Below are positions 34,069 to 43,142 of a stretch of DNA of 64,000 bases, in pieces; positions within the stretch are counted from its first letter, which is position 1; every line of letters begins with the position of its first letter. The notes under the pieces were generated by a model. It saw only the letters and a list, made by a program, of their open reading frames with translations. It was not told the origin of the DNA and did not search any database. Position numbers and translations under genes: made by a program. The stretch covers positions 25,811,099 through 25,875,098 of the forward strand of contig NC_083583.1 in the NCBI RefSeq assembly GCF_027579695.1. Reading direction: 5' to 3'. Origin of the DNA: Neoarius graeffei. Lineage: Eukaryota > Chordata > Actinopteri > Siluriformes > Ariidae.

Positions 34069-37000
34069 TCCTTTGCAGCCAAAAATAATGTAACCAACTT
34101 TCCCTTACCCCAAATGTAGTTGTTCAACCAAGACATGCTTAAAGGGCCTGACTCATCATTCCCACAGTCCAGTTTGTTGTTTTTGTTTTGAAATCACATA
34201 ACTGCTACTCCTCTAGCTTTCTGTACAGCAAAAGCTCTGCAACTTCACCATTAGTGAGCCTTCAAAATCCATCTCAAACTTTAAACAAATGTGTGTCGCA
34301 CATGGATGTTTTGAGTAGAATATACCTGATATTTTCTTTCCTTCATGGCTGCCTACGAGACAGCTGAGGTTAGTTCTGGTCCATTACAACAGAATAACGA
34401 TATGAAAACAGAATGGATCAATTGAAATAATTTTAAATATAACTACTTTGACAAAATATCTACAATTTCACTTTACAATTTATGATCTATGGTTTAGGAT
34501 GTCACTGGATCATTGCAGATTGATTTTCAAACATTGGAATATCCATGGATGTGAAAATGGTGACTCACTACTTGGTGCAGAGGCGTCTGGGGAGGGTGAA
34601 TTTTGTTTCTTTGGGAGCTTTTGAGGCTAATATTATTAACAAACAATGGAAGCGTAACACTATCAACTTAGCATCACATAAACTATTATCTACAATCCTG
34701 TTTCCAAATAAGTTGGGACACTGTAAAATGTCAATAAAAACAGAATGCTATGATTTGCAAATCAAGGACCACTATATTTCATTAAAAATAGTACAAAGAC
34801 AACATGTTGAATCTGAGAAATCTTATTGTGTTTTGAAAAATATATGCTCATTTTGAATTTAGTGCCATCAACATGTTTCAAAAATGTTGGGACGGGGCAA
34901 CAAAATACCGGAAGGTGTTAAAAAATTTTATAATAATAATAATAATAATATGGTTAATTGGCAACAGGTCAGTAACATGATTGGGTATAAAAAGAGCATC
35001 CCAGAGAGGCTGAGTCTCTCAGAAGTAAAGATGGGGAGGTGTTCACCGCTCTGTGAAAGACTGCGTGGGCAAATAGTGCAACAATCTAAGAATAACATTC
35101 CTGCAGTCCACACCTGTCTCACACTGAAAACATCTGGCCCATCATGAAGCAAAAAACATGACAAAGGAGACCCTGAACTGTTGAGCAACTGAAATTGTAT
35201 ATCAGGCAAGAATGGGATAACGTTTCACTTTCAAAACTACAGCAAATGATCTCCTCAGTTCCCAAACATTTACAGAGTGTGGTTAAAAATACAGGTGATG
35301 CAACACAGTGGTAAACATGCCCCCGTCTCAGCTTCTTTGAAATGTGTTGCTGGCATCAAATTCAAAATGAGCATGTATAGTTGTCAAACAACAGTTTCAA
35401 CATTTCATATTTTGTTTTTGTACAACCCAAAATCAGAAAAAGTTGGGACGGTATGGAAAATGCAAATAAGAAAGAAAGCAATGATTTCTATATTTACTTT
35501 GACTTGTATTTCATTACAGACAGTATGAACCCAAGATATTTTATGTTTTCTGATGAACTTTATTTAATTTGTTAATATACATCTATTCCTACATTTCAGG
35601 CCTACAACGTATTCCAAAAAAAAAAGTCAGGATTGGGGCAATTTAGGGCTAACACTTAAATAATGATGTGATTTGAAACAGGTGACTGTAATCCTGATTT
35701 GGTACAAAGTCAGTATCCAGGAAAGGCCTAGTCTTTGAGGGGCAAATATGGGCTGAGGGTGAGAATTTCAATTTTGTTACTTGAGTTTGGCTCGGCATGA
35801 GCTGTGGCTCTCGTCCATGCACACAGAGCACACTGTGTGTGCCACTAGGACTAATCCTTACATGCACTTGTCCCTGATCAGAGCACAATCACATTGCATG
35901 CTTAAAAGGACTCCCAACACTCAAGGACTTTGCAAAGTATACGCTCAGTACATATTGTATGTCTATATCAAACCTTGAGTCTCTGTTTAGGAACTTTAGC
36001 TCCTGACTTTGTTCTGTTTATTTTAATTCTGCCTTTCGCCTGTTCTCTGATACTCTGTTTGTGCCTCGTATGACCCTCGCCTGTTTTCGACTTTGCTTAA
36101 CGAGCTGTATCTGTCTGCCTGCATGTTTTTTTAAATAAACACTCTTCTTGCAATTACCTCCATTCATCCACCTCATCAATACCAATACCTAACAAATTTC
36201 AACATACCGTCCAAAATTCTTCTGATTTGGAGTTGTACTGTTTTCAAATCTGTTTTTATTTACATTTTACACACCATTCCAACTTTTTTCGAATTGGGGT
36301 TGTAAGGCATATCACGGTAATCTATTTGTTACTACATATATTTTGTATTCATTAAGGCAGTTTGCATTATGACAGCATTAGCAGCTATTATCATGCTAAC
36401 ATTAGAGAGATCAGGAATAAAGCTGTTGTTAGTTAGCCTTATTTTTCCACTGCTCCTTGGTGAAATAGGCACTAATTTACCATCAGTAACTAAAAGCAGT
36501 GTGCAATTTCAGCCAGATGTCTGTCTTTTCTGAATCTTTCTTGTACTTTCTTGTTACTTTTACACTTTTAGTTAAATTAAGAATTTCAGGCTAAAGCTTC
36601 AACCTTTCAATAATAATATACATCCAAACAAAAGGCTTTAAGTTTCTTAAATATTTTTCATGCTTTCTACAGAAAGTAAGTTAAATATATAGCAGGTGTG
36701 ACAGGATTTTATTAACTACTGATAAACTCCTAGCCAAACTTCTGCTAAACTTTCAGGGTGCAAAAGAAAAACTGCAGCTTCAGATTTTTGAAGAGTGAGT
36801 TGAGATAAACCTGTATCTCTCCATGTCCAATTTGTTTCCCACTAAAATGATGGGAGCCTCAGGCTGCAGGCCTTTGGTGTATAGTGTCACAGCCTCCACA
36901 TACTGTTGACACACTTCGAAACTGAGTCTGTTATCAATGCTGTAGACGATGAGAAATGCACTGGCCCAGGCCAAGTAGCGATCACAGTTCACCGGTCCAT

Positions 37001-40000
37001 CCTGAGAAAAAAAGGAAAGAAAATAGGAGGCTACAGATCAGGTTGTTTGGAGCTTCTGTTATACTACAATTATAAAATAAAATACAATCAATCAATCAAT
37101 CAATAAGGCTAGAATTCAGGACCATATTATGATATCATGATAATTATACTATTGGCAAATCTAAAAATCTACATTATGCATCATTTTTATTCAGTATCAA
37201 GCTTATTAGATCTAAAACTCTCTCTGATGCCTCTAGTGCTAAGAACTTATGTGTATCCTTAAGCAACAATTACTATAAATCATTACCTGGTCCGCTGTGT
37301 CCATTATTTTGACAAGAACTGGTTGTTGGTCCACCATTTCCTCTGAGGAATAAGTGTCCTCTACAAACATAATGTTAAAAGCTCTTTTTTTTTCAGCCAA
37401 GACATTTCTACAAGACATCTCTCATTATACTGATGATTATTAATCCAAGTGCACTTGCATTGTGTGACGTTTTCACTGTAATGGGCTCAGAAATTCCTTT
37501 TTAGAATCAAAGAGTGGATTTAGTCTCAGCTGTCCAGCTGGTTACCATATGACTGACAATTTAACAGGCTGTGGTTTAGGCAAGATGACAAAATGATATA
37601 CTGGAACTCAGACATATTACCTCATTTTGAAAGGTTTACATATGAGCTTTGAAGTATTGCATATTTTTCTTCATCCAAAAATTCTCTGAATTACACTGGG
37701 CCAATTGTTCTCAATTCAACAGCCCAATTTATCTCTGGACTTGAAGTCTTAAATGATCAAAGCACAAAAGGAGAAAAGTCTGGAGCTGTTTAATCTACTT
37801 TATGGGTTTAAGGTAAAAGTAAAACCAGTGCAGCTCACCGAGGTTTGGGTCGTATTCACTAATAAAACGCTTTGTGAGGAACTTCACTGTGAGAGCTGCA
37901 AAAAAGAAGAACACAAACATCCTGTGACTACAAGTAGTAAATTGCTACCACTTCCACTTATATAATGTTCCTGTAGGGCCATGGGAAAATCACTGTCCCA
38001 AAAAAACATACTCATATAGTATAAAATTTAAGCTGGGTGATCTGATAGTTCCAGTAGAACAAACAAGCAAGCAAAAAAAAAAAAATCTGTCTATTTTAGG
38101 GAAAGAGTTTAATGTCTTGTTTCATTTACTCCATCACAATGATGAGTCGTTTTTGTAGTAGCCTATTTGCAGTAGCTGGACTCCAGACTTGTAGTACTCG
38201 AGTCCAGGACTTGGACTCGAGTCTGACACGTGGCCTAATTTTAAAGTGCATATCCTGGACCAAATTCATTTTTTTATATGAAAGAATGTCCCTTTACACA
38301 CTCATCCAGAAGGGTAATTTTGCACAAGGCCATCTGTCTACAGCAAAAATAAATAAAATAAAAAAACGCGTCTGGAAAAATCCCAAGGGAGTCTGGAGCC
38401 AGATTCGTGACGTCACCTGCGGAAGCGCGAGCAGGCTGAGAGAGCTTGCACGGTTTCAGTGCACAGCCTGTGTAGACCAAGTTTAGCAGATAGCGATTTT
38501 GCATTGAAATAAGGAATTGTCACCTGAGTGCAATGTGGGAAACGATGAGTACTAATCCCATCAAGATTGGTGTTGCTACACCCTCCTACGATACATCTGT
38601 TAACCATTTTAATAATTACATGATAACGTTGAAGCAATTTGCAGAAAACCACCAGGTCGTTTTCTCATAAACAAACCAACGCTGATGTAGGATTCAGAGG
38701 GAGGCGTCCCGCACATGACGTCACGAAAATCAATGTTTCCCAGGAAATCCAAATGCCAAGTTTTTTCAGAGGTGGACAAATTCGCCTCAAATGGCTTGAT
38801 TTCAACTGAATTTTTCTGGTATTGTGCAAGGTAAAAAAAAAATTGCACAAAATGCAAAATGTGACAGATATTTGACCAAATTTTAATATAAAATAGGAGA
38901 ATTACATTGATCTTGCTCTTGAATTTAACCGTGATATGCACTTTAAGGACTTGTGACTTGACTTGGACTCGGACTCATATATAACTGCATTTGGGCTCGT
39001 AAATTGGAGACTCTGACTTTTTCTTTATTTTTTGTAACATGCCATAATAATTTGACATAAGATATTTATATCTAAATTAATTTTTGTACTAGGGCGGCAC
39101 GGTGGTGTAGTGGTTAGCGCTGTCGCTTCACAGCAAGAAGGTCCAGGTTCGAGCCCCGTGGCTGGCGAGGGCCTTTCTGTGCGGAGTTTGCATGTTCTCC
39201 CCGTGTCCGTGTGGGTTTCCTCCGGGTGCTCCGGTTTCCCCCACAGTCCAAAGACATGCAGGTTAGGTTAACTGGTGACTCTAAATTGACCGTAGGTGTG
39301 AATGTGAGCGTGAATGGTTGTCTGTGTCTATGTGTCAGCCCTGTGATGACCTGGCGACTTGTCCAGGGTGTACCCCGCCTTTCGCCCGTAGTCAGCTGGG
39401 ATAGGCTCCAGCTTGCCTGCGACCCTGTCGAACACGATAAAGCGTCTAGAGATAATGAGATGAGATGAATTTTTGTACTAAATTTCGTGCAAGAGTGTCA
39501 CACCTGCACACCTTGGCATGTGCATCAGATAGACTCTCAGGTGCGCTCAGGACAGCACGTGCACCAAGCAAACTCTCACGCGCACTGTAAACGACTCACA
39601 CCTGCACAGGATTAAGGCGCAATCAGTGCACCTATATAAAGACTGTGAAAACACACTTACTTTGCGAAGTATTGAGTTGCGTTGCTGACACATTACCAAG
39701 CTTTATTTCCTTCCTTGTTTGTTTTTCTGATCTCTGATTTCCTGACTTTGATTCTGCCAAGTCTACGATAGCCTGTTTGTGCCTCGCTCGACCTATTACC
39801 TGTTTCACTGTTTTACGATTTTGCCTGCCGTTCTGGATTTTTTGCCTGTTTTCACTTGTATTAATAAGAACACCTTCTGCACTTATATCCATCTCCCAAC
39901 CATCTCTGACAGAATACTTCGCACTCCCTGACAAGGAGAATGCACATTCACCTGTTCATACGTCATGTTCAGGAACAAACTAACGTTAATGGTGCTAAAA

Positions 40001-40858
40001 TGCCTGGAGAGAACGCCCCTAGGATTGTCCACTTTGCTTAGACAGACTTCTCACGCAGTGGGAAAAAATGCACTGCTATGTGTTCCATATGTAGTAGAAC
40101 TATCGAGATGACGGGGACAACCTCCACCTTCAATCGTCATTTGGCAAGACTACATCCAGAGAAGTAAGTGACACACTGTTCATTGCCCTGTTGGTAGCGG
40201 GGCTTGCTTGCTGACCAGTGAACTAGCGAGTATTAACCCTCTCTCATGTTATTTGCCCTGTTGATAGTGGGGCTTGCTGACCGATGAACAAGCTTTTTAT
40301 CTGTAGCCAATTAACTAAAATGGGGCAGTCAAGCAGTAACGTTAGTCCAACACAGTAGCAGAGACGGTTTCACATAAAGGCAGCAACAGCCACCGTCAAA
40401 TGGTAAGGTTGGAGTCTTGTTCTCAGACTCGACTCTAAATTTTCTTTAATGACTTGGACTTGACTCAGACTTGAACACTGGAGACTCGAGACTGGACTTG
40501 GACTCGAGGTTTAGTGACATGACTACAACACTGCTGGACTCTAAAGGTCTATAAAATGAAGTGTAAAAAGTAAGAGATTCATGAATCAACCATTGCATTT
40601 GCATTATGATAATAAAACTCATAAAATAAAATAATAAACTCATAGCTCATCAAAGTTAATATATCAGAAAATTAAACTAATTTTCCTAAAAGCTTATATT
40701 ATTACACTATTGTTTCACAAATAAATTCAGACTATAGTCAAGAATGTCCTACCTGATTTGCCTGAGCCCATTGCTCCCAGAACTACGATATTGCATTCTG
40801 CAGGTTCATGTTCAGGAACAATGTTGCACGTTCTTGTTTTCCCAAACATGATAGACAT
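18160..40858 (-). CDS. rasl12: Ras-like family 12 GTPase (spliced, 5 coding exons)
   Basis: Exons, in transcript order, are 40858-40753, 37895-37839, 37360-37287, 37001-36811 and 18499-18160: 768 nt, or 255 residues plus TGA, with all junctions in phase. Small Ras-like GTPase. G1 is GAMGSGKS (28-35), G3 is DTADQ (75-79) in place of the usual DTAGQ, G4 is NKLD (135-138) and G5 is EVSA (163-166). The C-terminus ends TLLKGFKIF with a basic [10 protein letters not shown] stretch and no CAAX box, so prenylation is not expected. The DTAD variant and the tail match human RASL12 as I recall it. Intron 4 is 18.3 kb and intron 1 is 2.9 kb, both swollen by transposons. It is head-to-head with kbtbd13. 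Confidence 0.95.
18669..18838. mobile_element. Small hAT-like MITE
   Basis: The left end CAGGTTCCCCAGTCCTGGTCCTGG is mirrored on the right by CCAGGACCAGGGTTAAGAACCTG. The interior is about 120 bp with no coding. The ends resemble non-autonomous hAT elements. An exact 8-bp target duplication was not found. Confidence 0.55.
19108..19474 (+). repeat. SINE type 1, full length
   Basis: Lies in rasl12 intron 4 with a perfect 13-bp target duplication, AACTTTACAATTC, at 19095-19107 and 19475-19487. Antisense to the gene. Confidence 0.93.
19488..20269. other. rasl12 intron 4, unremarkable DNA
   Basis: AT-rich intronic sequence with no open frame and no repeat that I can name, ending in a TC-rich run and then the TA microsatellite. 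Confidence 0.4.
20270..20364. repeat. (TA)n microsatellite at the edge of the Gypsy fossil
   Basis: About 95 bp of almost pure TA with one short A-run. It replaces the outer edge of the 3' LTR, so the original insertion border on this side cannot be read. Confidence 0.9.
20366..20715 (-). repeat. 3' LTR of the Gypsy fossil
   Basis: Matches the 5' LTR at 31023-31413 along most of its length (shared blocks GAAGCAGCCAGAAAGAA and GAACTGTAGTTCAAGGTGTC). On the element's strand it begins TGTCAG next to a G-rich polypurine tract at 20716-20727. Its outer end merges with the TA microsatellite. Confidence 0.88.
22323..22977 (-). pseudogene. LINE reverse transcriptase, C-terminal part
   Basis: Two minus-strand pieces. 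The 22675-22977 piece contains [16 protein letters not shown] and [12 protein letters not shown]. The 22323-22511 piece contains EYCNALLSG and [17 protein letters not shown], a signature of the CR1/L2/Jockey-type RT C-terminus. The YADD-type box lies in a shifted frame near 22880. Interrupted by frameshifts and stops. Confidence 0.85.
23165..23625 (+). mobile_element. Tc1-like family A fragment (3' part) in the LINE
   Basis: Begins within the transposase ([20 protein letters not shown]), ends the frame with TGA at 23415-23417, and runs to the right terminus CAAGCACCACTG at 23625 before TA. Only the last 460 bp or so of the element are present, so the left end was lost together with neighbouring LINE sequence. 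It is in the opposite orientation to the other family A copies. Confidence 0.92.
23993..25585 (+). mobile_element. Tc1-like transposon, family B copy 2 (full length)
   Basis: 1,593 bp with ends CAACCCCGATTCC and the inverse GGGGGTTG, target TA at 23991-23992 and 25586-25587. Inserted in the LINE's endonuclease region, whose code resumes at 25588. Plus orientation, opposite to copy 1 at 16298. Confidence 0.95.
24357..25373 (+). pseudogene. Tc1 transposase remnant, family B copy 2
   Basis: The ATG at 24357 gives MGRGSPIP, then a run of C bases alters the frame length near 24380. A TAG follows KIA (AKSL becomes A-stop-SL), and the catalytic half is frameshifted near 24870 and 25230. Recognisable parts are [20 protein letters not shown] and [11 protein letters not shown]. 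It keeps the QKGVRQ segment that copy 1 has lost, so it fixes the true N-terminal frame of the family. Confidence 0.87.
26390..27308 (-). pseudogene. LINE ORF1: zinc/coiled-coil plus SGNH esterase
   Basis: The first piece (27308-26919) starts with [15 protein letters not shown] and has a Cys-pair zinc pattern (CAEC, CDKC) followed by a short coiled coil ([18 protein letters not shown]). One frameshift later the second piece (26944-26390) has the esterase blocks GDSIIRH, HAGANDV and DGIHPT. This layout is known for ORF1 of CR1/L2-clade LINEs. A single frameshift near 26930 separates the two parts. It is not a host gene. Confidence 0.85.
31023..31413 (-). repeat. 5' LTR of the Gypsy fossil
   Basis: Runs from TGTCAG (element strand, at 31413) to TCTAACA (31023), about 391 bp, and is followed inward by a possible primer-binding stretch GGATACTTCGCC. 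Partner of the LTR at 20366-20715. Confidence 0.88.
31414..31618 (-). mobile_element. Mariner-type scrap with both ends
   Basis: The left end GTAAGTCAAAAAGTTTTAAGACA is mirrored by TGTCTGACAACTTTTTGACTTACCCT on the right. On the minus strand the interior encodes a stretch resembling the C-terminus of a mariner transposase ([10 protein letters not shown]). It is about 205 bp, deleted internally, and abuts the Gypsy LTR. Confidence 0.65.
31635..31936 (-). repeat. SINE type 1, head-truncated, minus orientation
   Basis: Matches the body from the CCATCCATCCATTATCTGCAG tail to AAAGGCCCTCG. The tRNA-like head is missing, replaced by a TA/CA microsatellite from about 31937. Confidence 0.85.
31937..31983. 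repeat. Mixed (TA)n/(CA)n microsatellite
   Basis: Alternating TA then CA run between the SINE fragment and the left end of the family C Tc1 element. It has overwritten the expected TA target. Confidence 0.85.
32236..33231 (-). pseudogene. Tc1 transposase remnant, family C
   Basis: Starts [21 protein letters not shown] at 33231 and then shifts frame. [20 protein letters not shown] and [16 protein letters not shown] mark the DNA-binding region, [12 protein letters not shown] the first catalytic region (Asp replaced by Asn), and [19 protein letters not shown] the Glu region. The frame is broken in several places. Confidence 0.87.
33492..33864 (+). repeat. SINE type 1 inside the family C Tc1
   Basis: Full-length copy with a poorly resolved A-rich target duplication (AATAAAAAAAA on the left, ATTAAAAAAAA on the right). 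Inserted in the right terminal region of the Tc1 element. Confidence 0.9.
34009..34066. repeat. (TA)n microsatellite
   Basis: Pure TA run at the right edge of the family C Tc1 element. Confidence 0.93.
34076..34692. other. rasl12 intron 4, unremarkable DNA
   Basis: No open frame or recognised repeat. Confidence 0.4.
35423..36235. mobile_element. Tc1-like element D2 nested in D1
   Basis: The left end CAACCCAAAATCAGAAAAAG and the inverse right end CTTCTGATTTGGAGTTG flank 813 bp, with TA at 35421-35422 and 36236-36237. Its ends differ from those of D1, so it belongs to another subfamily. It carries no transposase and itself contains an LTR-like segment. Confidence 0.8.
35838..36194 (+). repeat. 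Gypsy-like solo LTR fossil (tentative)
   Basis: A TG...ACA-bounded segment whose right half (repeated CTGTTTGTGCCTCG, CGCCTGTTTTCG, AAATAAACACTCTTCTTGC, then CTCCATTCATCCACC) strongly recalls the 3' part of fish Gypsy LTRs and is similar in layout to 39496-39911. Old and internal to element D2. Borders are approximate. Confidence 0.5.
36305..36810. other. rasl12 intron 4, 5' end, no feature
   Basis: Single-copy-looking AT-rich DNA before exon 4. Nothing recognised. Confidence 0.4.
36811..37001 (-). CDS. rasl12: rasl12 coding exon 4 (core of G domain, NKLD)
   Basis: The acceptor is TTTTTCTCAG|GATGGACC and the donor TACAG|GTTTAT, a weaker form. Encodes [29 protein letters not shown] and [13 protein letters not shown]. 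Two bases of R143 are completed in exon 5. Confidence 0.95.
37287..37360 (-). CDS. rasl12: rasl12 coding exon 3 (switch II, DTADQ)
   Basis: The acceptor is GTTTGTAG|AGGACAC and the donor GACCAG|GTAATG. Encodes (E)[18 protein letters not shown] and MDTADQ. The G3 glycine of ordinary Ras (DTAGQ) is Asp here, as in other RASL12 proteins. Confidence 0.95.
37839..37895 (-). CDS. rasl12: rasl12 coding exon 2 (switch I)
   Basis: The acceptor is CTTTTTTGCAG|CTCTCAC and the donor CCTCG|GTGAGC. Encodes (A)[18 protein letters not shown] and the first base of Glu. 57 nt, phase 1 to phase 1. Confidence 0.95.
38245..38942 (-). mobile_element. TTAA-flanked THAP element (Kolobok-like), copy 2
   Basis: 698 bp flanked by TTAA at 38241-38244 and 38943-38946. 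Ends AGTGCATATCCTGG and, inverted, AGTGCATATCACGG. On the minus strand it holds a THAP first exon with a splice donor and nothing else coding, so it is non-autonomous. The ends differ from those of the copy at 11446-12816, so this is another family of the same type. Nested in the hAT element. Confidence 0.75.
38524..38607 (-). CDS. THAP first exon in the TTAA element
   Basis: 28 codons from [15 protein letters not shown], then [16 protein letters not shown], ending at a donor CAG|GTGACA. The C-x4-C pair and HRFP are the start of a THAP finger. The next exon, with the second zinc pair, is not present in the element. Confidence 0.65.
39092..39467 (+). repeat. SINE type 1 inside the hAT element
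   Basis: Full-length copy with a perfect 13-bp target duplication, AATTTTTGTACTA, at 39079-39091 and 39468-39480. Confidence 0.93.
39496..39911 (+). repeat. Gypsy-like solo LTR fossil
   Basis: About 416 bp from TGTCACACC to CTCTGACA, with a TATA box (TATATAAA at 39632-39639) in the expected place and the leader-like sequence GAATACTTCGC directly after it. The same leader motif follows the LTR of the Gypsy fossil at 31022. No internal coding region remains. It lies in the hAT element. Confidence 0.65.
40000..40163 (+). pseudogene. BED-type zinc-finger exon of the hAT transposase
   Basis: Starts [13 protein letters not shown], then a TAG, then [20 protein letters not shown], and ends [11 protein letters not shown] at a donor (GAGAA|GTAAGTG). 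The C-x2-C and H-x4-H ligands of a BED finger are present. The catalytic exons are missing and the frame has one nonsense codon. Confidence 0.75.
40753..40858 (-). CDS. rasl12: rasl12 coding exon 1 (P-loop)
   Basis: Starts at ATG 40856-40858 ([20 protein letters not shown]), includes the G1 loop GAMGSGKS, and ends at a donor TCAG|GTAGGA. The bases before the ATG (TCCTGCTCAG|G) look like a splice acceptor, so a 5' untranslated exon is likely. A second in-frame Met is three codons later. Confidence 0.93.
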
Positions 40859-41881
40859 CCTGAGCAGGACAGCAATGATGCATTGGAAAAAGCCTTGATT
40901 CTTTCTAAAAAAAAATAATAATAATAAAATTTAAAAAACCCGACAGCCTACATGATCTCTCAGCTCCTTTTCATCTCCTGGATGCTCTCCTTAAGGTTTT
41001 CTGAAAGGCTCCTCTGGAAAAACAGCTGCATCCTCTTATGCTTTTCCAGTGGGTGACATTTCCTCATAACAAGCAAATCCAACACACTGCGTTCCTTCGA
41101 GGTGTGTAGATTTAGTTGGAAAAGACTTGGAGTTGAAATGAATCATATTTGGCAAGGCTAAGAGCTGGAGTTTGAGAACAACAGCACTTAAAAGTTCAGC
41201 CGTGTTGGTGTGTGTAGGCTGGAGTCTGCCTGCTCTTGACCATCTGGAAACCGCACCTCCAAAAGGAAGAAAGCAATCTGGGGTCACAGCTTGCTTTACC
41301 CAAAATAATCATGTGAAAGTCTGGTTCCTTGGGGAAAAAAAACTGTATGTTTTAACCCTGGTGGAGAGGGGAAAACAAGCCAAGAGTCTTTATAGGGTAC
41401 CACTATGACTCAGAGAATAAAAGGGAAATTATGGAAAAATTAAAATAATCATAACATAATCATCATAATATTCTTAAAACAAAATAAATAACGATTAGAA
41501 GTACATGTTCATTTCCTTCGTGTGCTAATGGTATTTCATATTTCCTATATGCTTGTGTTTGATGGTTTCTCTTAGGATTCTACAGGGGTCTGGTGGTATT
41601 TCATGGTGACTGACTCAGTACTTTAATGCTAGTAGGTTAAATGCTAATGTTCTGTAACTGTAGAATGAATGGACTCAACCCATTAAAACCATTAGACCTT
41701 GATGGAAAAATGTTGAATGGAAGCCATGAGACCAGTTTGCACTTTACACCTGCACATTCATTCAATTATATAATTATGTGGCAGTGGTGTGATTCATAAA
41801 ATCATGCAGATGCAGGTCAAGAGCTTCAGATAATGTTCACATCAAACATCAGAATGGGGGAAATGTGATCTTAGTGACTTT
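40859..41881. other. Upstream region of rasl12, no clear promoter
   Basis: The first kilobase of the 3-kb head-to-head interval between rasl12 and kbtbd13. No CpG-rich island or TATA box stands out. Short open frames near 41036-41408 lack codon or homology support. Confidence 0.4.
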
Positions 41882-42219
41882 GGCCCTGTCCACACGGCAA
41901 TGGATTAGACTCCGATACAATTGCTTATCGTTTCGGCCTGGCGTCCACACGGCACCGGCATTTTGGGTGCCCAAAACGCAATCTTTTTGAGAACGGGTTC
42001 CAGAGCGGAAAGATCCGGCAACGTTGCCGTTGTGAAGTCGCCTGGATGAGTAGAACGGATTTGTTTACGATGACGTCACAACCACATGACTGTGAGTGCT
42101 TCACGCCGGGTAGAAGTGTAACGAACTCGATGCGAGTTGTCAACAAATCCTATAAATTGGTTCATGAAACGCGCTTACAAAATATTTTCACTGTGAATAT
42201 TTATTGTGTAATGGTGCAA

Positions 42220-42250
<31 letters not shown>

Positions 42251-42874
42251 CTCTGCCCTTAGGGCAGAGTCAATCCCGCCAGCAAAAATAAGGAAAAAAA
42301 GGAGCGATCTCACCTCTTCAGATGTTGGTTTAAGTCCTACAATACATTCCTCAAAAAGGGCGTAGAAGAGCAAATTAATCCATCAACGTGTAGCATTCAA
42401 TTTATTCCGGACCATTAAAGACGCCGCCTTCCGCGTAGAATCATACGTCATCCTCGCCGCCATATTGGATAGGTCAAAGCGGAGAATAAAGATTAGCTGT
42501 GTTTAACTGTACCAACAGGTTTGCCGTCCAAACGAGATCACATGGGATTACCTTTCACAGGTGAGACTGGAAAAATACTTTTCATTGTATTTGGTCATTA
42601 TAATGTAATTTTACGAACAGATTTTCCTGACTTTGTGGCTAATATGAAGTCTCGCGCATAATAGTTTATGCGCATGCGTCCTTACTTCTTCTATTGTTCT
42701 GGTGTATCCGAAGGGACCGTCTTACAGCGCCCCTAGAGGTGTGGCATGTGTATTGCATCGTTTTCAGCAAACGTTGCGTTGCCATATGGACCTGATATTT
42801 TACTGATCGTTGCCCATTTGGACGCGATATATTTTTAAATAACATCTCGTTGCCGTTGTCGTGTGGATGTAGCC
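41882..42874. mobile_element. PIF/Harbinger-like non-autonomous element
   Basis: 993 bp with ends GGCCCTGTCCACACGGCAA and, inverted, GGCTACATCCACACGACAACG, flanked by TTT (3 bp) at 41879-41881 and 42875-42877. The subterminal blocks repeat GTCCACACGG and AACGTTGCCGTTG. The interior has a (GA)n run at about 42222-42250 followed by the near-perfect palindrome GACTCTGCCC/GGGCAGAGTC. No transposase. The 3-bp duplication suggests Harbinger; the superfamily is not certain. Confidence 0.65.
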
Positions 42875-42964
42875 TTTGTCAATGACCTGGTAATTTGTGC
42901 CAGATGGGTTAGATTGAGTATTTTAGAAACTGCTGATCTTACGCAGAACAGTCTCTAGAGGTTA

Positions 42965-43142
42965 CTAGGATGGATGAATGGATGGACGGTTGTTTGTCTC
43001 TGTATGTCAGCCCTGTGATGATCTTAGCAACTTGTCCAGGGTGTACCCCGCCTCTCACCCATAGTCAGCTGGAATAGGCTCTAGCTTGCCTGCGACCCTG
43101 CACAGGATAAGCGGTTACAGATGGATGGATGGATGGATAGAT
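42965..43142 (+). repeat. SINE type 1 fragment (3' body)
   Basis: Contains TCAGCCCTGTGATGATC, GTGTACCCCGCCTCTCACCC, GCTTGCCTGCGACCCTG and an expanded GGATGGATGGATGGATAGATAG tail. The head is missing. Confidence 0.8.

Larger units (their letters stand above)
34693..36302 (+). mobile_element. Tc1-like derivative, family D1, with an internal deletion and nested insertions
   Basis: Ends CAATCCTGTTTCC and the inverse AATTGGGGTTG, target TA at 34691-34692 and 36303-36304. Most of the transposase is missing: the N-terminal part ([19 protein letters not shown]) is followed almost at once by C-terminal sequence. A second Tc1-like element (35423-36235) sits in its right part; D1 sequence resumes at 36238 with CTGTTTTCAAATCTG. 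Net length is about 0.8 kb. Confidence 0.85.
38184..40533. mobile_element. hAT transposon with 8-bp target duplication
   Basis: 2,350 bp in rasl12 intron 1. The left end CAGACTTGTAGTACTCGAGTCC is mirrored by GGACTTGGACTCGAGG...GACTACAACACTG on the right. The perfect 8-bp duplication CTGGACTC is at 38176-38183 and 40534-40541. Both ends carry repeated GACTTGGACTC words. A BED-finger exon (40000-40163) is the only coding piece left. Three later insertions lie inside: a TTAA/THAP element, a SINE and an LTR fossil. Confidence 0.9.

Noticed and set aside
36780-36810. Extension of rasl12 exon 4 to the in-frame stop at 36780
   Set aside because: Splicing at 36811 joins in phase to exon 5 and restores the conserved YRQV sequence. 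The extension would end the protein before G5.
41036-41408. Short frames just upstream of rasl12 (both strands)
   Set aside because: No domain, start context or splice sites. Probably 5' flank or untranslated sequence.
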